Shown here: one piece after another, positions 1-5,136 of the stretch
Position numbering within the stretch: the first letter of the stretch is position 1
Layout: the number at the start of each line of letters is the position of its first letter
Source of the DNA: CAZBDV01 sp964490765
GTDB lineage: Bacteria > Cloacimonadota > Cloacimonadia > Cloacimonadales > JAJBBL01
Direction of reading: 5' to 3'
DNA: 5,136 bases
NCBI GenBank assembly: GCA_964490765.1
Contig: CAZBDV010000063.1
Location: 1 to 5,136 of the forward strand
The notes under the pieces: model-generated
Told to the model about the DNA's origin: nothing
The model's input: only the letters and a program-made list of their open reading frames with translations
Database searches by the model: none
Made by a program: the position numbers and the translations under genes

Positions 1-2
1 AT

Positions 3-83
3 CTTGCAGTAAGATACATTGGTTCCTATGACTGGTATCTTTATGTAGATGACTTCCTCGGGCCACAAATCTATGTTCCACCC
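3..83 (+). other. C-terminal end of a choice-of-anchor J / MAM-like domain (cut by window edge)
   Basis: Residues 1-27 begin in the middle of a domain. The sequence VRYIGSYDWYLYVDDFLG (residues 3-20) matches the usual last strand of choice-of-anchor J or cleaved-adhesin jelly rolls, where an aromatic-rich strand runs into a W-Y-x-x-D-D pattern followed by a hydrophobic and a glycine. The complete J domain further on ends the same way (GWYIDDVYIG, residues 1499-1508), which supports the call. A short Pro-rich linker (VPP, residues 25-27) leads into the next module. The rest of this domain lies upstream of the window. Such domains are found in gingipain-type adhesins and are thought to bind host or matrix ligands. 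Confidence 0.65.
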
Positions 84-3000
84 TATGATGTTGAGGTTAC
101 CAATCTATCCGGTGATTTGAATGTAGAGGCAGGAACGACGGGAACTTATCAGATCGAAATAGCAAATCTGGGAAGTTCGAACGATACTTATAATCTGAGT
201 GTTTCAAATGATAACTGGGTATATAACTATCCGGCATCGGTCAGTGTAGACGCCTATGATACTGCAGTGATTGATCTGGAAGTGAGTGTTCCAGCAGAAG
301 CAATCTCGGGTGAAACCGATACAATTACTTTTACTGCTTCTTCACAGGGCGACATAGAAGTTAGTGACTCCATAGAAATTATAACCACTGCAGTTAGTGA
401 ACCGTTGGCAGGGGTATACACCATCAATCCTGTCGATGGAGATTACCTCAGTTTCACTGCTGCCGTAAATGCTATGATTTTAAGCGGTATCAGTGATTCG
501 GTGATCTTTCAAGTAGCATCTGGAACGTACAATGAACAGGTCTACATCCCAGAAATTACAGGTACTTCTGATACTAATACTATCACTTTTGCCGGTATGG
601 GTACTATTCCGGATGCCGTAGAATTGACTTATGAACCAGATGATAGTACAGACCGTTATATCGTCAGGATGGAAGGTGCTCAGCACGTAAAATTCGATAA
701 TATGAGCATTGTAGCCGGTCCTGAGGCAAGCTATGGCTGGCCTGTTCATATAATGGATAACTGTCAGAATATTGAGATAACCAACTGTAATCTAATCACA
801 GTTGATGATTCATCATCATCTAATTATAATGGAGTAGTGATTTCTGGTAGTTATACCAGTTATACTTCTGCAGCCTCCAATGTAAGCGATATCTTGGTAG
901 AGAATAACACAATAGTCGGTGGTTATTATAGTGTAACTATGCGAGGATCGTCAACAGATAATCCCTCCAATGTCCAGATAATCAACAATGAACTACTGGA
1001 CTGTTACTACGGTGGTATCTATGCTTACTATGCTACTACACCCGTAATGAAACATAATTTTATTAACATACGTTCTGAAGGAACAACTTCCACTTATGCA
1101 CGCGGTGCATATCTCTATTACATCTACGACGGGATGGAATTTGCCTACAATACGATCATCAATCCAGGCCAGTACGGTATTTATGGCGTATACTGGTACG
1201 GAACCGAAACAGATCCGAACTGGATCTATAACAATGTTTTCGGTGGTGGTTACAGTAACACCGGTTCTACAGTACGAGCTTTATATCTCGGTACCAGCAC
1301 TTCCTATGTCAACCTCTACTACAACAGTTTCTATGTTGATAATGGAACCGGTGATGTATTCTATGCTAGCACGGGATTAGCGAATCTGAGATCACTGAAC
1401 AACTCCTTCGCTTATGATGGCCCGGGGAATGGCCGTGCCCTATATCTTGCTTCAACAGATAGTGTTGATGAACAGGATCATAATAACTATTACACGGGAG
1501 GTAGTTCATCGTTTGTCTATTATGGTACTGACCTAGCCGACCTCGATGCGCTACAGGCTGTTGGACAACCTCTCGGTAATGATCAGAACTCACGTGTAGG
1601 TAATCCTGGATATATCAGCCCTACTGATCTGCATGCCGAAGGTGTCCAGTTATGGCAGGGAGGAACTCCAATCACAGAAATAACTGACGATATTGACGGA
1701 GATCCTCGTGATCCGGTTGCACCCTGTATAGGTGCTGATGAGTTCGAAGCTATGGCTAATGACCTGGCTGCAATTGCTATAGACGGACCCGGAACGGCTT
1801 ATATTGGTGAGATATCTACCTATACAATAACAGTACAGAATATTGGGTTGAATACGCAGGATGATTACACTGTCAGGTTGATGAAAGAGGGAGATATCGA
1901 ACTGGCCTCTGTTGACATGACTCTGAGTTTAGCAGTGGAAGAGACTGTGGATGTTGATCTTGATTGGACTCCAGTTGAAGAAGGTATAACTTATGTATAT
2001 GGAGAAGTGCTGTTGGCTGGTGACCAGAATCCTGACAATAATATTACCGCTAACCTCGACGTAACAGTTGTTGCTGAAGCTCTTGAAGGGACTTACAGTA
2101 TCAATCTGGATGGCACGGGGGATTTCTTGAACTTCAACGAAGCCGTAATGTATATGATGGCTGCCGGTGTAGGCGGCCCTGTTGTCTTCGAGGTACATCC
2201 CGGAGTTTATACAGAACAACTCCTCATCGATCAGGATATTCCTGGTATATCTGAGGTTAATACAGTTACATTTACAGGATTGGATGAAGTTCGTACCGAT
2301 GCAATCCTGCAGTATGATACATCAATTAGCGATGAGAGATATATTGTTCGTCTAATTGGTGCTAAACATCTCCGTTTTAATAATCTCACGATAGAAGTAC
2401 TGGAAACTGCAAGCTATGGCTGGCCTGTTCATATAATGGATAATTGTGAGGATATTGAGATCACTAATTGTCATCTCCTGACAATTGAGGGTTCAACCTC
2501 GAGTAATTATAATGGATTAGTCATATCTGGCAGCACGACCAGTTATACTACTGCAGCTTCCAATGTAAGCGATATCTTAGTAGAGAATAACACAATAGTC
2601 GGTGGTTATTATGGAATAACGATGCGTGGCTCATCGACTGACAGCCCCACCAATATTCAGATCATCGATAATGAATTGCTAAATGGTTATTACGGTGGAA
2701 TCTATGCTTACTATGCCACAACTCCGGTAATCACGCATAACCTGATTGATCTCCATATTGAGGGTTCTTCTTCCGCTCGTGGTGCTTATCTTTACTATAT
2801 ATACGATGGTATGGAATTTGCCTCCAATACGATCATCAACTCAGGCCAGTACGGTATTTATGGTTTATACTGGTACGGTTCAGAAGAAAATCCTAACTGG
2901 GTTTATAACAATGAGTTTGCCGGAGGTTATAGAAATACAGGTTCTCTGGTTCGCGCAATCTATCTCGGTTCCGGTACTTCGTATGTTAATCTCTACTACA

Positions 3001-5136
3001 ACAGTTTCTATGTAGATAACGGCACAGGTGATGTTTTCTATGCCACCAGTGGATTATCTGATTTGAGATCGGTGAACAACTCTTTCGTTTATGACGGACC
3101 GGGTGATGGCCGCGCTCTGTATATTGCTTCGACCGGCAGTGTAGTAGAACAGAACTATAATAATTACTACACAGGAACAAGTGCAAATTTTGTCTACTAT
3201 GGTTCAGCAGTAGCTGATCTGGCTGCACTACAGGCTGTCAATGTGCCGGCCGGTAACGATCTGGCATCACTGGCAGAAGATCCGTTGTATCTTGGAATTT
3301 ATGATCTTAACCTCAATGAGTTATCCCCTCTTATATTCGCCGGAACACCGATACCGGGCATTAACTACGATATCCAGGGACTCCCGAGAAATCCTACAAG
3401 TCCCACCATCGGTGCCTATGAGGTTGAACTGGAAGGATTCGGCTCTCTCGACGGATATGTCTATGACCAGACATCCCTGGAACCGTTGTCTGGCGCTCTG
3501 GTTCAGGTTGCTGGAGAGGAGTATTCTGCAACAACAGATGAGGATGGGTATTTTGTCATGCCCTATGTTTACCAGGGAACTTATAGTGTAACTGCCAGTA
3601 TCTTCGGTTATAATGAACAGACTATCGCTGATGTGGTTATAATCGAAGACGATTTAACAAGTATCACGTTCTATCTGGAGCAGTTGACTAATGTTACTGT
3701 ATCCGGGCAGGTAGTGGGTAGTGACAACCCGGCTGTCGGTTTAGAGGGAGCAGAGGTCAGTCTGACAGGTTATGATGATTACTATACCACAACTGATATG
3801 AACGGATATTTCACCATACCGGGTGTCTATGTTAATGAGAACTACCTCCTTACTATCGTTGCTGAGGGTTACTCTCCCTATACTGATACGGTTGAAGTAG
3901 GAGAGATAGATCTCGATCTGGGCATTATAATAGTAGAGGAGATAGCATTTCCACCTCTCGCTGTTGTGGCTACAGAAGGTGATGATATGACATATGTCGA
4001 TCTGATCTGGAACTCTCCACTATCTATCGGATATGAATTCTTTGATTTCGAAGATGATGACGGAGACTGGATTCCTACAGCTACCTGGGACCCTGTGGGT
4101 GACTGGGAATGGACTGATAGTTATGATGTCAATGACTGGACAAATACCGGTTCAACTTCCGCTACACCACCACCTGCCGCTCATTCTGGTACAGGAATGT
4201 GGGGAACAGTCATGTTAACTAATCATAGTAATTCAGGTGGATCGAGTTACCTTTCTCAGACATTTGACTTCTCAGGTTTTACTGATGCCACACTGGCTTT
4301 CTGGAGCTGGAACGACTCTTTCGGTAGTTACGATTACGGACAGGTCTGGGTTAATGATGTTCTGGTCTGGGGACCTGAATGGGATTATACTAATACGACA
4401 TGGAAAGAAGTAGTTATAGATCTCTCCGACTGGGATGGAGTAGCAGAAGTAGAGATTGTCTTTGAACACTATGCCTCGACGGTTGTTAATTATGCCGGCT
4501 GGTATATTGATGATGTCTATATCGGGCCGGAAGACCAAGTGCCAGCTAGAGGTATAGATCTAATGTCCCGGCTTTCCGAATTCAACAGCGGTGCTTTTCG
4601 CGCATTCGAAGACACCTATATTGTCTATCGTCTTGATCAAGATGATATCGAAGACGAGAATTTATGGACAGAACTTGCTACTGTTGTAGCAGATACTACC
4701 TATACCGATCAGAGCTGGGATGAACTGCTCAGCGGGTTCTATCGTTATGCCGTCAAGGCAGTCTATACGAATAACGTCCTTTCGGAACCGGCCTTCTCGA
4801 ATATTCTGGAAAGAATCGTACCCGGTAGCATTGAAGGAACTGTAACCCTGCTCGGTGGTGATGGTAGCGTTACCGATGTAGAGGTAACAGTGGGTGACAT
4901 CACTGTAAATCCCGGTATTGATGGTTATTATGAAATTGTACTGGAACCGGGGATTTACGATATAACCGCTTCTCTGTACGGTTACCAGACTGAGAGCGAG
5001 ACGGGAGTAGAGGTAATTGACGATACGGCTACTATTGTGAATTTCACACTCGGTAACATCGATATAGCGGTAACACCACCCTCCATAACCGAGGATGTAC
5101 TATATACCACACCGGAAGTAGTACCTCTGACTATCA
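3..5136 (+). CDS. Giant multidomain secreted/surface beta-helix protein, internal fragment (both ends missing)
   Basis: One frame stays open across the whole window: 1,711 codons plus one extra base, with no stop. The true start and stop lie outside, so no ribosome binding site, signal peptide or C-terminal sorting signal can be seen. Modules in order by residue: J-domain end 1-27, Ig-like 28-134, beta-helix 137-581, CARDB-like 586-692, beta-helix 696-1141, CarboxypepD_reg-like 1146-1228 and 1230-1313, Fn3-like 1314-1339 plus 1537-1605 interrupted by a J domain 1344-1513, CarboxypepD_reg-like 1608-1683, and the start of another Ig-like domain from 1684. All are families typical of exported bacterial proteins, and no hydrophobic membrane segment or enzyme active site is visible. 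Composition is very acidic, rich in Tyr, Asn, Thr and Gly, nearly devoid of Lys, with only six Cys. Inferred role: surface adhesin, matrix or glycan-binding protein, probably exported through a type IX-like route in an FCB-group bacterium. The coding frame is certain; the role is not. Confidence 0.95.
84..404 (+). other. Ig-like beta-sandwich of the NEW3/CARDB type
   Basis: Residues 28-134 form an Ig-like module. It opens with YDVEVTNLSG and has the pattern of a Gly-Thr-Tyr strand (GTTGTYQIEIANLG, residues 44-57), in which a strand ending in I-x-N-x-G is followed by N-D-T-Y and a W-containing strand (NWVYNYPASVSV). Later come V-P-A-E-A-x-S-G and a T-I-T-F-T-A-S strand. This order, with the I-x-N-x-G turn and the V-P-x-x-A-x-x-G hairpin, is characteristic of NEW3 (NPCBM-associated) and related CARDB spacer domains. 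These usually act as rigid spacers or stalks between functional modules on extracellular proteins. It separates the upstream J domain from the first beta-helix. Exact family (NEW3 or CARDB) cannot be decided by eye. Confidence 0.6.
411..1745 (+). repeat. Beta-helix repeat unit 1 (right-handed parallel beta-helix, pectin-lyase-like fold)
   Basis: Residues 137-581. It opens with GVYTIN, then DYLSFTAAV, VIFQVASGTYNEQ and TITFAG, the usual N-terminal cap and first coils of large bacterial beta-helix proteins. It closes with DIDGDPRD and GADEF (577-581), the usual end of this module. In between is a run of coils, each with a hydrophobic strand ending at a ladder position before T/S/E-I/F/L: residues 302, 329, 352, 383, 411, 441, 467 and 495, all Asn, spaced 23 to 31 residues apart. 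Earlier coils place M234 and C262 at the equivalent site. The coils are full of Tyr (YYGGIYAYYATTP, GAYLYYIYDGMEF, QYGIYGVYWYG). No Asp/Arg/Lys cluster typical of pectate lyase is recognisable, so a binding or structural role is more likely than lyase or glycosidase activity. The unit is duplicated downstream at 2088-3425. Confidence 0.85.
726..1560 (+). repeat. Conserved repeat core, copy 1 (pairs with 2409-3239)
   Basis: This is the high-identity part of the duplicated beta-helix, residues 242-520 (ASYGWPVHIMDN to LQAV). About 75 percent of residues match copy 2, compared with roughly 40 percent in the part of the helix before it. The left boundary is abrupt: the codons for Gly-Pro-Glu just upstream do not match, then 35 bases (726-760) are identical to 2409-2443. 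Bases 876-929 match 2559-2612 at 53 of 54 positions, and bases 1314-1336 are identical to 2991-3013. It encodes the central coils of the helix. Confidence 0.85.
1758..2078 (+). other. CARDB-like Ig domain between the two beta-helices
   Basis: Residues 586-692. The start NDLAAIAIDGPG, followed by a Y-I-G-E strand and TYTITVQNIGLNTQDDYTV, is the standard CARDB layout: a D-L-x-x-x-x-I opening, a G-x-x-x-x-Y-x-I-T-V-x-N-x-G strand and turn, and a later strand ending in the Asp/Asn-rich GDQNPDNNITANLDVTV (residues 672-689). The D-x-N-P-x-N-N-x hairpin near the end is the most characteristic element and matches the usual N-P-D-N-N turn of these domains. CARDB modules are cell-adhesion-related bacterial Ig domains that commonly act as spacers. 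Here the domain links the duplicated helices. The first helix is preceded by a different Ig-like domain (28-134), so the duplication visible here may be of an Ig-plus-helix unit, although the two Ig domains have diverged much further than the helices. Confidence 0.75.
2088..3425 (+). repeat. Beta-helix repeat unit 2 (duplicate of unit 1)
   Basis: Residues 696-1141 repeat the module at 411-1745 with an offset of 559 to 561 residues. The opening (GTYSINLDGTGDF) and the closing region (DIQGLPRNP, then GAYEV at 1137-1141) match only loosely. The middle, residues 804-1079, is about 75 percent identical to residues 243-520 by hand alignment, with one two-residue gap near residue 906. The same coils, ladder Asn residues and Tyr-rich segments recur, for example YYGGIYAYYATTP and ARGAYLYYIYDGMEF. 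The final acidic closing motif of unit 1 (A-D-E-F) has become A-Y-E-V. Like unit 1 it shows no recognisable catalytic site. It is followed almost directly by the first CarboxypepD_reg-like domain. A duplicated binding or structural surface is the most reasonable interpretation. Confidence 0.85.
2409..3239 (+). repeat. Conserved repeat core, copy 2 (pairs with 726-1560)
   Basis: Second copy of the high-identity beta-helix core, residues 803-1079. It differs from copy 1 by one two-residue deletion (SSSARGAY against TSTYARGAY) and about one residue in four, most of them conservative replacements such as V/I, S/T, D/N and L/I. After residue 1079 (LQAV) the alignment weakens at once (NVPAGNDLAS against GQPLGNDQNS). 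Conserved core with diverged ends fits either strong structural constraint on the central coils or sequence exchange between the copies. Confidence 0.85.
3438..3686 (+). other. Carboxypeptidase-regulatory-like domain 1
   Basis: Residues 1146-1228. The pattern is G-S-L-x-G-Y-V-Y-D, then PLSGALVQVAG, a threonine-rich strand running into TDEDGYFVMPYV (1178-1189), and GTYSVTASIFGY, ending in a valine-rich strand and TFYLEQ. This is the classic CarboxypepD_reg / transthyretin-like beta-sandwich: a G-x-V-x-D opening, the D-x-x-G-x-F turn and the G-x-Y-x-V-x-A-x-x-x-G-Y strand pair. In bacterial surface proteins these domains act as spacers or carbohydrate-associated modules, not as peptidases; no zinc-peptidase domain is present. 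It follows the second beta-helix after a three- to four-residue linker. Confidence 0.85.
3690..3941 (+). other. Carboxypeptidase-regulatory-like domain 2
   Basis: Residues 1230-1313, directly after the previous domain. It shows the same fold signature: NVTVSGQVVGS, LEGAEVSLTGY, TTDMNGYFTIPGV (1263-1273), NYLLTIVAEGYSPY, then an acidic-hydrophobic final strand (DLDLGIIIVEE). The N-G-Y-F turn replaces the D-G-Y-F of domain 1. The two are a tandem pair but share only motif-level similarity, so they look like an old duplication or independent recruitment, unlike the much closer beta-helix pair. Spacer or ligand-binding role inferred from the family. Confidence 0.8.
3942..4817 (+). other. Fibronectin-III-like domain, split by an inserted J domain
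   Basis: The first part (residues 1314-1339) has the Fn3 A and B strands: a Pro-containing start (FPPLAVVATEG) and YVDLIWNSP, where the Trp is the usual B-strand core residue. The sequence then turns into a J domain. The remaining Fn3 strands reappear at residues 1537-1605: DTYIVYRLDQDD (the C strand with its V-Y-R), LWTELATVVADTTYTDQSW, and FYRYAVKAVYTNNVLSEPAFSN, the F and G strands with the Y-x-Y-x-V-x-A-V pattern. Neither half alone makes a full Fn3 domain, but together they do. Residues 1514-1536 (from PARG to RAFE) connect the J domain back to the C strand. This module type commonly precedes further surface domains in large FCB-group proteins. Confidence 0.7.
4032..4541 (+). other. Choice-of-anchor J (MAM-like) domain, Trp-rich, nested in the Fn3 module
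   Basis: Residues 1344-1513. It starts YEFFDFEDDDGDW, the usual F-x-x-E/D-x-x-D-G-x-W opening of choice-of-anchor J domains, then has AHSGTGMWGT (the A-H-S-G-T-x-x-W-x-T strand), SYLSQTFDFSGFTDATLAFW (the S-Y-L-x-x-x-x-D-L-S-G type element followed by the L-x-F-W strand) and ends GWYIDDVYIG (1499-1508), the W-Y-I-D-D-V signature. Fourteen Trp residues fall between 1356 and 1500. The acidic D-x-E-D-D-D-G-D start could coordinate calcium, which is an inference. Related domains (cleaved adhesin, immune inhibitor A-like, MAM) are jelly rolls that bind proteins or glycans outside the cell. Its last strand matches the partial domain at the start of the window. Confidence 0.8.
4824..5051 (+). other. 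Carboxypeptidase-regulatory-like domain 3
   Basis: Residues 1608-1683: GSIEGTVTLLGGDGSVTDVEVTV is the opening pair of strands (G-x-x-x-G-x-V and the valine-rich second strand), followed by PGIDGYYEIVLEPG (1637-1650) with the D-G-Y-Y turn, IYDITASLYGYQTES, and the final VNFTLG strand. It is shorter than the two copies at 3438-3941 because the segment between the first strands is trimmed. It sits immediately after the Fn3 G strand, a common order in this class of protein. Confidence 0.75.
5052..5136 (+). other. Start of another Ig-like domain (cut by window edge)
   Basis: Residues 1684-1711: GNIDIAVTPPSITEDVLYTT ending in VVPLTI. The I-x-V-x-P-x-x-I-x-x-x-x pattern followed by a strand ending in L-T-I is the usual N-terminal part of bacterial Ig-like domains that continue with an I-x-N-x-G turn. 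That turn would fall just beyond the window, so the family cannot be named. The open frame continues past the last base. Confidence 0.45.

Noticed and set aside
804..821. Short TCA run encoding four Ser (residues 270-273) as a phase-variable microsatellite
   Set aside because: Only three perfect TCA units, in a trinucleotide period that would not shift the frame. Copy 2 has mixed codons at this place.
726..3239. CRISPR array or mobile-element repeats as an explanation for the repeated DNA
   Set aside because: The repeats are long, in frame, diverged like coding sequence and occur twice at a spacing of about 1.68 kb. There are no short regularly spaced repeats, terminal inverted repeats or transposase.
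411..3425. Pectate lyase or glycoside hydrolase activity for the beta-helices
   Set aside because: The fold is shared with pectin lyases, but I see no conserved Asp/Arg/Lys catalytic cluster; these helices have almost no Lys. Without a motif, no enzyme function is claimed.
480..4538. Short open frames of 60 to 116 codons on both strands (for example 1096-1380 plus, 2746-3015 plus, 1366-1593 minus, 2986-3228 minus, 3241-3591 plus)
   Set aside because: All lie inside the 1,711-codon frame. Their translations have no family features. The pairs at 1096/2746 and 1366/2986 resemble each other only because they are the same alternative frames of the duplicated beta-helix.
3438..5051. Carboxypeptidase activity
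   Set aside because: Only the regulatory-like beta-sandwich is present three times; no zinc-binding H-x-x-E or other peptidase motif accompanies it.
1..5136. Promoters, ribosome binding sites or terminators inside the window
   Set aside because: Every base from position 3 is coding in one frame; AT-rich stretches are ordinary codons and no hairpin followed by a T run stands out.

Overview
The window lies entirely inside one protein-coding gene. Reading the plus strand in the third frame (codons starting at position 3) gives 1,711 consecutive sense codons, with no start codon that needs to be chosen and no stop. Both ends of the gene are outside the window. There is no intergenic DNA, RNA gene, promoter, terminator, insertion sequence or CRISPR array to annotate. 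Residue n below occupies bases 3n to 3n+2.

The product is part of a giant, multidomain, almost certainly extracellular protein built only from beta-rich modules. In order these are: the last strand of a choice-of-anchor J (MAM-like/cleaved-adhesin) domain; an Ig-like domain of the NEW3/CARDB kind; a right-handed parallel beta-helix of about 445 residues; a CARDB-like Ig domain; a second beta-helix of about 446 residues, clearly a duplicate of the first; two carboxypeptidase-regulatory-like (CarboxypepD_reg) beta-sandwiches; a fibronectin-III-like domain with a complete Trp-rich J domain inserted in it; a third CarboxypepD_reg-like domain; and the first strands of a further Ig-like domain. No catalytic site is recognisable. 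The best reading is a cell-surface or secreted adhesin, matrix or glycan-binding protein.

This combination (J domain, CARDB, beta-helix opening with a G-x-Y-x-I-N motif and closing with a G-A-D-E-F-like motif, CarboxypepD_reg, Fn3 with a V-Y-R-L strand) is familiar from large surface proteins of the FCB group, especially Cloacimonadota and also Bacteroidota and Marinimicrobia-like lineages. Such proteins often end in a type IX secretion sorting domain. The assignment is an inference from domain style, and the diagnostic C-terminus is not in the window. Base composition is moderate (GC in the low-to-mid forties by eye).

The most notable signals are: the internal duplication, with a sharply bounded conserved core and short tracts that are nearly identical even at synonymous sites (suggesting gene conversion); an extreme charge bias (6 Lys and 29 Arg against roughly 240 Asp+Glu by hand count, including a 679-residue stretch with no Lys); a nested domain insertion; and a regular Asn ladder with Tyr-rich coils in the helices. 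I found no multi-gene system here.
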